Positions 44,677 through 53,033 of a stretch of 64,000 nucleotides of DNA are shown here, piece by piece. The notes below the pieces were generated by a model. That model was not told where the DNA came from and did no database searches. It saw only the letters and a program-made list of their open reading frames with translations. The stretch's first letter is position 1, and each line of letters opens with the position of its first letter. The translations under genes and the position numbers were made by a program. Location: positions 2,566,001 through 2,630,000 of the forward strand of contig NZ_JAUSYV010000001.1 of NCBI RefSeq assembly GCF_030817055.1. Reading direction: 5' to 3'. The DNA is from Bacillus sp. V2I10. GTDB taxonomy: Bacteria; Bacillota; Bacilli; Bacillales; Bacillaceae.

Positions 44677-46059
44677 TTATTTAAATGACCATGTCGGGAC
44701 CTTTTTCTTTTCTAGAATTATCGTCTGAATACCGGCGGCAATTTTTTGAATTCCTTTAGCAATTAACTCATCTTCCACTTGTGAAACACTGAGTCTCAGG
44801 ACATTTTCCTTTTTATATGCAGGAAGATACATTCTTTCGGCATTATCTAAAAAGACATTTTCTTTCTCTAATAAGCTAATAAGCTGCTGTGCTATTAAAG
44901 GAGGAGGCAAGTGAATAGTTGAGTAAAATCCTGATAATGAACCTGTATAAACTGCATCAGGAGGCAAGTATTCCGAGTAGGCCTTCTGCAGTAGCTTTCC
45001 TTTTTTATGGTAAGTCTGTCTAATTTTTGAGATGTGCGCATCAAACATTCCGTTTTTTAAGTAAATTTCAAGTGCACCCTGTGTGAGAACAGGGGTGTGA
45101 ACATCAGAAGCGAACTTTACCTGCAAAAAATCTGCTTTAAGCGCTTCAGGCATGACAATTAAACCAAGTCTGAGCCCTGGCAGCAGTGTTTTTGAAAAGC
45201 TTTTCGTGTATATGACTCTTCCTGAGGGGTCATATGCAAACATTGGATCCTGCTTCATATTCGGATCAAGGTCACCCATATAATCATCTTCCACTATGTA
45301 TACGTCGTATTTTTGGGCAAGTTCAACGATTTTTTTCTTTTCTGCGTTTGTGTAGCTGTATCCGGTTGGATTATGAAAGCGTGAGACGGTATAAAAGAAT
45401 TTAATGTTTTCATATTTGAAGATTTCCTCTAAACGATCCAGATCAATGCCGTTTTTTTGAATTTCAATGCCAACAGCATCCGCTTTTTGTGTCTTAAGCG
45501 ATTCAATAAATCCTGGATGCGTCGGCTGTTCTGCACATATTTTGCTCTTTCCATTAGGAAATGGAAGAGAGACAAGAAGATGAAGGGCTTGCTGTGAGCC
45601 AGTTACGGCAGCAATCCGTTCAGGCACAGTAAATACCTGAAGATCCTGCAAATGCCTGGCAAGCTGTTTGCGGAGGGAGTACAGGCCCTGAAGCTCTGAA
45701 TAGGAGAACATGTCTTCTTTATAGCGATCGATTGCCTGATTTATGCAATGCTTAAAGTCCAGGTAAGGCATGGCTTCCTTGTCAGGTCCAGCTGATAAAA
45801 AATCAATCTTTCTGTTTTGTGAAGACTCTTTTTTCTGAAATTGATAGTCTTCTACAAGGTAATAACCGCTCTTTTTGACTGAGTAGATTTGATGATTCAG
45901 TTCCAGTTCCTGATAAGCTTTGATAATTGTATTCTTACTGCAGGATAGTTCTTCCGATAAAGCTCTTATTGAAGGAAGTCTGCTCCCTGGCTTTAATACT
46001 CCAGCTGCTGCACGATGTGCAATTTCCATCATAACCTCTTCGTATTTTTTCTTTGTCAT
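44677..46059 (-). CDS. MocR/GabR-type regulator (GntR helix-turn-helix fused to aminotransferase domain)
   Basis: A 460-residue PLP-binding regulator. Residues 1-70 are a GntR winged helix-turn-helix (SIRALSEELSCSKNTIIKAY); the rest is a class I aminotransferase fold with the PLP lysine in YTKSFSKTLLPGLRLG and the substrate loop SRFHNPTGYSY. AGGAGGAG lies 6 bases before the ATG. It is divergent from the class D beta-lactamase gene. MocR proteins often control a divergent neighbour, but control of the lactamase is only a guess; pyridoxal or amino-acid metabolism is as likely. Confidence 0.88.
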   Translation of the reverse strand: MTKKKYEEVMMEIAHRAAAGVLKPGSRLPSIRALSEELSCSKNTIIKAYQELELNHQIYSVKKSGYYLVEDYQFQKKESSQNRKIDFLSAGPDKEAMPYLDFKHCINQAIDRYKEDMFSYSELQGLYSLRKQLARHLQDLQVFTVPERIAAVTGSQQALHLLVSLPFPNGKSKICAEQPTHPGFIESLKTQKADAVGIEIQKNGIDLDRLEEIFKYENIKFFYTVSRFHNPTGYSYTNAEKKKIVELAQKYDVYIVEDDYMGDLDPNMKQDPMFAYDPSGRVIYTKSFSKTLLPGLRLGLIVMPEALKADFLQVKFASDVHTPVLTQGALEIYLKNGMFDAHISKIRQTYHKKGKLLQKAYSEYLPPDAVYTGSLSGFYSTIHLPPPLIAQQLISLLEKENVFLDNAERMYLPAYKKENVLRLSVSQVEDELIAKGIQKIAAGIQTIILEKKKVPTWSFK

Positions 46060-46077
46060 CAGCTTCTCCTCCTAAAT

Positions 46078-46091
46078 CTGTACGGGTACAG
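46078..46091. promoter_or_regulatory. Palindrome between the MocR and beta-lactamase genes
   Basis: CTGTACGGGTACAG is a 6+2+6 perfect palindrome just upstream of the MocR gene's ribosome site, a candidate operator for autoregulation. Confidence 0.4.
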
Positions 46092-46253
46092 AGCAAGAAA
46101 AATGGGATTTCGGTTCCTGATAAGGATAAGTATACTTGAAATCAATAAATCCTGGTGCTTTTCATCAGTATAGAAAAGCAGAGAAAGAAGGTGGAAATGC
46201 CGTTTGGCAAGCTTCGTTTAAAATGAAATACTTTAAAAAGGAGAATGCAAAAA

Positions 46254-47039
46254 ATGAAGAGAATGATGATGTTTTTACTCAGTATCTTATTAGTGTGCAT
46301 GACGGGATCCCCCGTAAGTGCTGAAGCTCCAAATCAAGAAAACCTGCAGGTGGCCGAGCTGTTTAAAGGAAAACAAGGAACCATTGTGGTTAAAAATCTG
46401 AAAACAGATAAAATTTATGTTTATAACAAAAAGAGAAGCAAGAAGCGCCTGACACCTGAATCGACTTTCAAAGTGCCAAATGCGTTAATTGGGTTAGAAA
46501 CAGGTGCGGTCAAAGATGAATATGAAGTGAGGAGATGGGACGGAACACTCAGGGAAATTGAAGATTGGAACAGGGATCATACCTTAGCTTCTGGTATGAG
46601 GTATTCTGTCATTTGGTACTACCAATCGATGGCAAGAGATATTGGTTCTGCTGCGATGCAGGAAAATGTTGATTTGCTGAACTATGGAAATCGCGACATA
46701 GGCGGAGGAATCGATCGTTTCTGGCTTGACAGCAGTTTAAAAATATCTGCACAAGAACAAATCCGTTTTTTTGAAAATCTTGTTGAAGAGACACTTCCTT
46801 TTGATAAGCAGCAAATGAGAACAGTTAAAAGAATCATGATTAATGAAGAAGCGGATTCATATGTGCAGCATGGCAAAACGGGTACACGCCTTTCAGATCT
46901 TGGGCTCGGCTGGTTTGTTGGATACGCCGAAACAGAAAAAGCTGAATGGGTTTTTGCGGCAAATATAGACGGAAGCGGAACCGAGGCAAAGAATATCACG
47001 ATAGAGGTATTGAAACAGTTAAAAATAATTAGTAAATAA
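46254..47039 (+). CDS. Class D beta-lactamase (BSD/YbxI-like)
   Basis: An exported serine beta-lactamase of 261 residues. The signal peptide ends near SPVSAEA. The class D motifs fall at their standard places: Ser70-Thr-Phe-Lys73 (STFK), Ser118-Val-Ile (YSVIWYYQ), Tyr144-Gly-Asn (NYGNRD) and Lys208-Thr-Gly (HGKTGT). In STFK the usual variable residues and Lys73, the residue carboxylated in active enzymes, are kept, so it may be active; Bacillus homologues are intrinsic and vary in activity. The ATG at 46254 is preceded by AAGGAG at 10 bases; ATG 46245 is too close. Confidence 0.9.
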   Translation: MKRMMMFLLSILLVCMTGSPVSAEAPNQENLQVAELFKGKQGTIVVKNLKTDKIYVYNKKRSKKRLTPESTFKVPNALIGLETGAVKDEYEVRRWDGTLREIEDWNRDHTLASGMRYSVIWYYQSMARDIGSAAMQENVDLLNYGNRDIGGGIDRFWLDSSLKISAQEQIRFFENLVEETLPFDKQQMRTVKRIMINEEADSYVQHGKTGTRLSDLGLGWFVGYAETEKAEWVFAANIDGSGTEAKNITIEVLKQLKIISK

Positions 47040-47057
47040 GAAAAAATGAAACAAGGA

Positions 47058-47092
47058 AACAAGATCTAAAGAACATTGGGTCTTGTTTTTTT
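47058..47092 (+). terminator. Intrinsic terminator after the beta-lactamase gene
   Basis: AACAAGATC and GGTCTTGTT pair with one G-T, followed by a run of T. Confidence 0.8.
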
Positions 47093-47201
47093 ATTGAAAA
47101 TGCAATTTCAGCATGAATTCTATAATGCCTATCCCCTAATACAAAATCCCCACTAAATCCCACTTTTCAATTCATAACTTCCGGGAGTATGATTCATTCA
47201 T

Positions 47202-48749
47202 ATGTTAAAAGATTTGAGAAAGAAGATGAAGGCAGTGAAAAAGGTTTTCAGCAGTTTACTAGTTTTATTCCTGATGCTAAATCAAATGCCTCTAATAGGC
47301 AAAGCCGAGTCGAATACTCAGCAAATCGGGTCTGTAAAAGGGAACAGCGTCAATGTATACTCTTCTCCAAAATTAAGCTCGGCTGTGGCAGCTGTTCTTC
47401 AAAAAGGTGATGAATATCCTCTTATTCAATCAGCAGCGGGAGATTCTGCCGATGCTATTACACATAAAGTTACCAGCGGAAATACTCTATGGAAACTAGC
47501 CAATCAATATGGAACATCCGTTCAAGAACTGAAAATGTTCAATGGCTTAAAAAATGATAAGATTTCGCTTGGTCAAAATATAAAGATTCCTCAGTCCGTT
47601 CAAGTTCATCAAGTAATTTCTGGTGATACACTTTGGAAAATCACGAACAAATATGGAGTAACAATCAATGATATTACCAAGCTGAATACTTTGAAGACAA
47701 CTCAGCTTAAAATAGGCCAAAAATTAAAAATTCCTGTGTATTATTATGAAGTTCAGCTGCTTGGCGGGAAAAAAGGGTGGATCAAAAAATCGCACCTGCA
47801 AGTGAAAACAAGCAAACGTGTTGTCATGGGCTGGAGTTTTAATGGAACATCAAATACTTACATTCAGCAGATGAAAAACAAACCAAATTTAAATGTAGTC
47901 TCACCGCGCTGGTTTACGCTATCTCAATCGGAATCAGGTGTTACAGTTAAAACGGAACCTGCATATACAGAGGCAGCACATGCTGCAGGGAAAAAGGTTT
48001 GGCCGCTTCTTGGCAACAGCTTTGACCCTGTTCTGACAGATTCGGTCATAGGCAATTCAGAAAAAAGACAAAAACTTGTTTCTGCTCTTCAGAGTGCATT
48101 AATTAATAACAAGAGTGATGGAATTAATGTGGATTTTGAAAACATTGATATAAAAAATAAACAGGATTATGTAACGTTTATCAGGGAACTAAAAACAGCT
48201 CTGAAACCTCATGGAATCATCGTGTCTGTCGATGTGACCAGATCAAGTGATGACCCATTCTGGTCTGGAAGCTTAGACCGCAAAGAACTCGGTAAAATAG
48301 CCGATTATGTGATTATGATGGGATACGATGAGCATTGGGGAGGGGGACCGGAAGCGGGTTCTGTTGCTTCCCTGCCTTGGGTTGAAGAAGGTATTAAGCT
48401 GCTAATGAAAGATGTGCCCACACATAAAATCATTCTTGCTGTGCCTTTTTATACGAGAGAATGGGTGACAGACTTATCTGATGGCAAGCTGAGAAGCATC
48501 GACCGCTCAATGGCGGAAGTGAATCAAATGATATCATCAAAAGGGCTTAAGAAGGTATGGGATCAGAAAGCATCACAGTATTATGCTGAATTCACTGAAA
48601 ACGGTGAAAAACATCAATTGTGGATAGAGGATAAAAAATCAATTGAGCTAAGAATGAAGATGGTGAAAGAGAATCATTTAGGCGGAGCTGCAGCATGGTA
48701 TATAGGCTCTGAAACTCCAGATATTTGGGATGTTTATCATTTTCATTGA
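47202..48749 (+). CDS. Exported LysM-GH18 glycoside hydrolase with split SH3-like domain
   Basis: A 515-residue cell-wall-targeted protein related to spore germination enzymes YaaH/YdhD. A signal peptide (residues 1-36) precedes an SH3b-like first half (41-80), two LysM peptidoglycan-binding modules (86-130 and 134-178), an SH3b-like second half YEVQLLGGKKGWIKKSHLQV (182-201) and a GH18 barrel (205-515). The GH18 signature DGINVDFEN keeps Asp306, Asp311 and the acid Glu313. The ribosome site is weak (GGGAG, 14 bases upstream). It would cleave N-acetylglucosaminyl or muramic-lactam containing glycan. The stop abuts a truncated HxlR gene. Confidence 0.85.
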   Translation: MLKDLRKKMKAVKKVFSSLLVLFLMLNQMPLIGKAESNTQQIGSVKGNSVNVYSSPKLSSAVAAVLQKGDEYPLIQSAAGDSADAITHKVTSGNTLWKLANQYGTSVQELKMFNGLKNDKISLGQNIKIPQSVQVHQVISGDTLWKITNKYGVTINDITKLNTLKTTQLKIGQKLKIPVYYYEVQLLGGKKGWIKKSHLQVKTSKRVVMGWSFNGTSNTYIQQMKNKPNLNVVSPRWFTLSQSESGVTVKTEPAYTEAAHAAGKKVWPLLGNSFDPVLTDSVIGNSEKRQKLVSALQSALINNKSDGINVDFENIDIKNKQDYVTFIRELKTALKPHGIIVSVDVTRSSDDPFWSGSLDRKELGKIADYVIMMGYDEHWGGGPEAGSVASLPWVEEGIKLLMKDVPTHKIILAVPFYTREWVTDLSDGKLRSIDRSMAEVNQMISSKGLKKVWDQKASQYYAEFTENGEKHQLWIEDKKSIELRMKMVKENHLGGAAAWYIGSETPDIWDVYHFH

Positions 48750-49019
48750 GTTATTTTATATCATTTACTTTCAGGAATAAAGCGTTTTAATGAATTCCGC
48801 AGATTAATGCCTGACATCACACAGCGGATGTTGACTCTTCAGCTTCGTGAATTAGAAAAAGATGGAGTAGTGCACAGGGAAATCTATAAAGAAGTTCCGC
48901 CAAAGGTAGAATATTCGTTAACTGAGTTCGGTCATACATTAGAACCAATTATTATGCTTATGAGAGATTGGGGGGAAAGGTATAACAAAGAAATCGCACG
49001 GAAAAAAGTGGAGTCTTAA
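48750..49019 (+). pseudogene. 5'-truncated HxlR-family regulator
   Basis: Directly after the GH18 stop, and in the same frame, the sequence reads VILYHLLSGIKRFNEFRRLM and continues PDITQRMLTLQLRELEKDGV to a normal C terminus. This is the middle and end of an HxlR winged-helix regulator. The first 25-30 residues (conserved Cys and first helix) are missing and no start or ribosome site is present, although a Met at 48807 is available. The junction within a few bases of the GH18 stop suggests a deletion or rearrangement. Confidence 0.85.
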
Positions 49020-49425
49020 ATTATTTACGCCATTCGACCTGGTTACAGAGTTATCGGGCCAACGAGGGTTGATATATTTTTTGACTAGTTTAATAGTTTA
49101 TAGGAGGGAGTTGCTATCGACAATAAAAAGCGAATTTTAGTTACTTTAATCAATATAAAAAGCCAGGAAAGATAACCTGGCTTATCAAGGCAATGGCGCT
49201 TCTTGACCATATTATCGTGACCCATAGGGGACCATTAAAGGCTATCTATAAGAAAAGAGCAAGGGCCATGCCCCTTTGTTTATCTAACTAATAAACCTTT
49301 TGAAGCTTAAATTCTATGAACATAAACGAATGGAGGAAAAAACATCCGTTTTTTCATGAATCAAACAGGCGTTGAGCCTGTTGCTTGAGGGGGATGTGGC
49401 GGTACCCAAATAGAAAGTTTTTTGA
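49020..49425. other. Intergenic region with hairpins
   Basis: A promoter-like TTGACT near 49081 and an AGGAGGG site near 49101 lead to no usable start. AAGCCAGG/CCTGGCTT (49160-49183) forms a hairpin followed by T on the minus strand, a possible terminator for mscL transcripts. A second GC-rich hairpin is near 49261-49278. No gene recognised; it may be further debris of the rearrangement seen at 48750. Confidence 0.45.
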
Positions 49426-49821
49426 TTATGAATGTTCTCTTGCTGATGCAGTTTTTAGCAAATCACGAATATCCGTTAATAACTCTTCTTCTTTGGTTAA
49501 TGCAGGTTCTGTTACTTCCTCTTGTTTTTCTTCTTTTTTCTTAAGCCTGTTAAATAATTTGATAAACAAGAAAATAGAAAATGCAACAATTAAAAAGTCT
49601 ATAATTGTTTGAATAAACGCTCCATACTTTACTTCAGCACTTCCAACTATAATTTGTAAATTTTTGAAATCGATACCACCCATTATTAGTCCAATGAGTG
49701 GCATGATCATATCATTCACTAACGATGTGACAATCTTACCAAAAGCTGCACCTATTATTACACCTACAGCTAAATCAAACACATTGCCCTTTAAGGCAAA
49801 TTCCCTAAATTCTTTTATCAT
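49426..49821 (-). CDS. mscL: Large-conductance mechanosensitive channel MscL
   Basis: A 131-residue channel subunit that opens on hypo-osmotic shock to release solutes. The N-terminal amphipathic helix MIKEFREFALKGNVFDLAVG and TM1 GVIIGAAFGKIVTSLVNDMIMP are diagnostic; TM2 (AFIQTIIDFLIVAFSIFLFI) and the charged cytoplasmic helix follow. AGGAGGAAATTTAA precedes the ATG. It stands alone. Confidence 0.95.
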   Translation of the reverse strand: MIKEFREFALKGNVFDLAVGVIIGAAFGKIVTSLVNDMIMPLIGLIMGGIDFKNLQIIVGSAEVKYGAFIQTIIDFLIVAFSIFLFIKLFNRLKKKEEKQEEVTEPALTKEEELLTDIRDLLKTASAREHS

Positions 49822-49976
49822 TTAAATTTCCTCCTAATTATTAAGAAGCTGGTTTACAAAAAATATAATAGATTAATTTGGAAGTAAATTAATTAGAGTA
49901 ACAAACAGCCATGGTAATATTAGAAAGGTTTGGTCGTATTTATTCAAACCCTTTTTAGTATTTCGTAAGTGAGTTT

Positions 49977-50594
49977 TCACTTTGCAAATAAGTGGTTTCC
50001 TATACTAATTACTGTGTCTCTAGTGAAAATCCAATCATCGGTTGCTAGGGTTGGATTATAATAATAAACTGATCCATAAGAAGGATCCCAACCCTTTAGG
50101 GCATCAATTACTGCTCGATAAGAATAGCTATTGGGAGTCAAATAATATTGACCATCATGTACAGCTGTAAAAGCATTTGTCTGGAAAATAACATCGTAAG
50201 TATTTTTAGGAAAACCCGGCGTTGACATCCGGTTCAAAATAACAGCAGCTACAGCTACTTTTCCTTCATAAGACTCACCGCGAGCTTCTCCATGAACAAC
50301 CTTTGCCATCATTTCTATATTATTTAATTTTCTTCTAGTTTGAAGTCCAATGACTCCATCTGGTGATAACCGAGTATCAAGTTGAAATTGTCTAACGGCA
50401 TTATCTGTAATAGAACCATAAAACCCTGTTGGTTTACTGGTGAAATACCCCATTTTCTTTAAACTTTCTTGTAAGTTATAAACTGCTTGTCCTTGACTTC
50501 CCTTGTATAAAACTTCTTGAGCAAAGGTTGAATTTGGTACAACAAACATTAAGCAAATAATAATAGCAAATGAAATTTTAATATTTAACCTCAA
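49977..50594 (-). CDS. SleB/CwlJ-family spore cortex-lytic-type hydrolase
   Basis: An exported 205-residue protein: signal peptide (1-25, ending TFAQEV), a peptidoglycan-binding domain (about 30-85: GSQGQAVYNLQESLKKMGYF) and a hydrolase-2 domain whose catalytic Glu lies in VVHGEARGESYEGKVAVAAV. Lytic transglycosylases of this family degrade spore cortex during germination. It is shorter than SleB (about 300) and there is no ypeB beside it, so it is probably an additional SleB-like paralogue rather than the main germination enzyme. Confidence 0.88.
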   Translation of the reverse strand: MRLNIKISFAIIICLMFVVPNSTFAQEVLYKGSQGQAVYNLQESLKKMGYFTSKPTGFYGSITDNAVRQFQLDTRLSPDGVIGLQTRRKLNNIEMMAKVVHGEARGESYEGKVAVAAVILNRMSTPGFPKNTYDVIFQTNAFTAVHDGQYYLTPNSYSYRAVIDALKGWDPSYGSVYYYNPTLATDDWIFTRDTVISIGNHLFAK

Positions 50595-50926
50595 TTAATC
50601 CCACTTCCTTCGATTAATATTCCGCCATAGAAAATGAATCTTTGCCCAACCTTGATTTCCTAAAACAGTAACAACTGCACTATCCTCTGAACAGCCAAGA
50701 ATTTTTGATTACTGAGGTTTAAGATTTTACAAGGACTTTAAATGTCTCATATACTTATATCAAAAAAATTATAATCTTATCGGTGCAAAAACATCAATAT
50801 CTCTCAATCAGAATTGCTGAACACTGTCAATCTCAAATGATAAGGCATGAGAACAAAGAAATTAAAACATAGAAGGACTATCCATATTTCCCTTCTTCAC
50901 TTTTAGAATTCTAGATTTCTTCATAA
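50595..50926. other. Intergenic region
   Basis: 332 AT-rich bases; no gene or strong secondary structure recognised beyond the promoter region expected for the hydrolase gene. Confidence 0.35.
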
Positions 50927-51220
50927 TTATGAACTTGTTAATTTCTCAAAAAAAACATGTTTTTCAAGTTTTGATAAACGCTGTAAAATATCGATTTTGT
51001 TTGATTTATCAACATTTTGTTTGTTTATTTCAGTGATATGTCTGCGTAATTTAATATTTTCCTCCATTAAATCTTCCATATGTTTTTCAATAGATTGATA
51101 ATCTTTAATTATCAAATCAAGATACTCATCCACCTCATTACAATGATATCCCTTAAGAGCTTTGCTGAATTTTTGACTCCATATATCTACAGCAGTGAAA
51201 TGAATTTTATTTAAATACAT
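50927..51220 (-). CDS. Divergent GpsB/DivIVA-domain paralogue
   Basis: A 97-residue coiled-coil protein. The N-terminal DivIVA-type lipid/partner-binding domain is recognisable (FSKALKGYHCNEVDEYLDLI), followed by a coiled coil and the GpsB-type trimerisation end ILQRLSKLEKHVFF. B. subtilis GpsB has RGY, EDVDKFLD and LKRLSNLEKHVF at these places. Changes such as Lys for Arg in the GY motif, and its location far from the usual gpsB neighbourhood, suggest a second copy. ATG at 51220 has AGAGGTGAG 9 bases upstream. A role in septal or sporulation wall synthesis is inferred. Confidence 0.8.
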   Translation of the reverse strand: MYLNKIHFTAVDIWSQKFSKALKGYHCNEVDEYLDLIIKDYQSIEKHMEDLMEENIKLRRHITEINKQNVDKSNKIDILQRLSKLEKHVFFEKLTSS

Positions 51221-51921
51221 TGCGATACTCACCTCTTAAAACGATAAAATCTATGTATCTTCTTCCTCCTCTGTCTGTTTTTTAAGGCTTAACAATCTGC
51301 TAAACATAAAGATAAAAACTATGATCAAAGTAGAAAATCGTTTGAATTTTGAAGTTATTGTATTTAACCACCACCTTTCCTATTTTCGTAAATCAATAAA
51401 ATTAATACAGCCAAAATAACGCTAATCAGTTCACATCATTAACCAAGGATGCTGCAACTTTAATGTTGTACAATTCATCCCCCATACTATTAACCATGGA
51501 TCTATCCGTCCTGAATTTTTAACCTAAGATATATATATCATATTTTTGTCGAGAATTGTTAGTAAAATACCTAAAAGACCAAAAAACCCTCCCAAAGCTA
51601 CTGATATAAAAATTCTATAGTCCTATTTACCAATCACAAAAAATTTATAAGCCTTATTATACGAACGCCATATAGTTGTAATCATATGAAGGCTTTTTGA
51701 TTAATTTCCTATTTTCTAATAGTTGAGGGTATATTTTTATTCCGGTTCTTTTAGAAAAAATGATAGAAACAAATATAAGACTTCAAGAACTAACTTTGGT
51801 TAAGTAAACAAGTAAAATTAAGAGTATGTAGGGAATAAAGTTTTAGATAGAAATTAAACGAGCGAGAAAAAATTCTTGATGTGGAATACAGAAGAAGAAA
51901 AAACAGGATTGAAGTTAAGTT
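51221..51921. other. Gene-poor region
   Basis: About 700 AT-rich bases with short hydrophobic open frames on the minus strand (around 51250-51420) that lack convincing starts. No family recognised. A direct or inverted structure of note was not seen. Confidence 0.35.
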
Positions 51922-52083
51922 TCAAGAGTCTGTTGAATAATTAGTATGGTCTGTCCAAGTAACTAGAGGTAAGCCTCTTCTTTTTACTTCTTTTTTAATA
52001 ATACAAATAAAATCTTTGTCTAAATTTAATTCAACTGCTTTACGGTAAACATCTAACAATATTTCATCAGCTAAATTTTTCAT
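51922..52083 (-). CDS. sda: Sporulation histidine kinase inhibitor Sda
   Basis: A 53-residue helical-hairpin protein beginning MKNLADEILLDVYRKAVELN and continuing LDKDFICIIKKEVKRRGL, which matches the Sda family: it binds sporulation kinases (KinA) and blocks phosphorelay entry when replication is disturbed. AAGGAGGTGG lies a few bases before the ATG at 52083; the frame extends upstream to 52140 but that part runs through the ribosome site. The tail after the second helix (PLVTWTDHTNYSTDS) is longer than in B. subtilis Sda (46-52 residues). Confidence 0.85.
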   Translation of the reverse strand: MKNLADEILLDVYRKAVELNLDKDFICIIKKEVKRRGLPLVTWTDHTNYSTDS

Positions 52084-52357
52084 ATTCTCCACCTCCTTTT
52101 TTCCACAACATGAAAAAATATACAATAAAAAAATAATCAAGTTAAGTAAAAAGTTAATTCTAAAAATTCGTAAAAATAAAATTATAAAATTTACAGGAAA
52201 ATAAAAGGTAAAAAGGCAGGCTGGAAGACAAGTTTGACCATATTTACCAGATTGATTAAATAAGGTCCTGTTATGTGCTTGCTACCTATGAAGCCTATAA
52301 TGGAAAATACGATAAAGATAGGAGATTTTGAGGTTTTGATATAAGAGGTGAGCTTTC

Positions 52358-52501
52358 ATGACACTATTACAAATGAAGCGTTATTTCTTAAATGAAAAAG
52401 AACGCGAAACATACGAGAATACTCTTTTAAAAAGACAGCCCGAACTGTTGGAGAGAATCCTTGAAATGGATGACGAAGAGTTATTAGAGAGATTGAAATA
52501 A
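52358..52501 (+). CDS. Small acidic hypothetical protein
   Basis: A 47-residue open frame with a good AGAGGTGAG site 5 bases before the ATG. It begins MTLLQMKRYFLNEKERETYE and ends with an acidic helix EMDDEELLERLK. Strongly helical and charged, no membrane segment. A perfect terminator lies downstream at 52571. It is likely a real small gene; family not recognised. Confidence 0.5.
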   Translation: MTLLQMKRYFLNEKERETYENTLLKRQPELLERILEMDDEELLERLK

Positions 52502-52570
52502 GAAAAGCGAAGCTTAACATCATAGAAAAGCTCTGGCGCCTTATCAGGAGACAGTGCTAAGCATCGATAT

Positions 52571-52606
52571 AAAAGGCCGCTCTGTTTATATGAAAGCGGC
52601 CTTTTA
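52571..52606 (+). terminator. Intrinsic terminator
   Basis: AAAGGCCGCT and AGCGGCCTTT form a perfect 10-bp stem around a 12-base loop, followed by TTTTATAG (bidirectional in appearance). Confidence 0.85.
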
Positions 52607-52611
52607 TAGTG

Positions 52612-52797
52612 TATCCAGGTAATCCGAAACCAACTTTGCTAAATACTCATGATGATCATAGAGTTGCTATGTCATTAGCACTTATTGGTTCAAAAGTTGA
52701 GGGAATTCAAATAAATGATCCAGGATGCGTTTCTAAAACTTGTCCCCAGTATTTTGGGTTGTTGGAGAGCTTAGACTTGAATATACGTAATCTTTAA
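52612..52797 (+). pseudogene. C-terminal fragment of EPSP synthase (AroA)
   Basis: The frame reads YPGNPKPTLLNTHDDHRVAM and later GIQINDPGCVSKTCPQYFGL to a stop. The DDHR(V/I)AMS and (D/N)PGCVSK motifs are signatures of the C-terminal domain of 3-phosphoshikimate 1-carboxyvinyltransferase. Only about the last 60 of roughly 430 residues remain, immediately after a terminator and without a ribosome site. Confidence 0.85.
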
Positions 52798-52879
52798 ATG
52801 TTGGTTAAAGCGATTAGATCAAAAAGGGTAGTCTAAATCCTTATTGATGCTTAAAGGAAATTGTGATTAGTGCCTAAGG

Positions 52880-52917
52880 AAAAATCCCTCCTTTTAGTTA
52901 AAAAAGAAGGGATTTTT
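52880..52917 (+). terminator. Terminator-like hairpin after the aroA remnant
   Basis: AAAAATCCCT and AGGGATTTTT pair around an A/T-rich loop; it is followed by T within the arm. It may be the original aroA terminator. Confidence 0.7.
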
Positions 52918-53033
52918 GGCAATCCCATAAATCATTTTTTATTCCTGGAATAACAAAAGTATAATGCATTCAAGTCCTTTTTTATTTTCTGTTTTCAAGT
53001 ATTAATTGCAACAATATTGTTTTTTACAAACTG

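Noticed and set aside
46136..46324. Open frame ahead of and overlapping the beta-lactamase start
   Set aside because: It overlaps the lactamase signal peptide in another frame and has no ribosome site.
51250..51420. Short hydrophobic frames on the minus strand resembling tiny membrane proteins
   Set aside because: Frames open without ATG, GTG or TTG at a suitable distance from the AGGAAAGG-like site.
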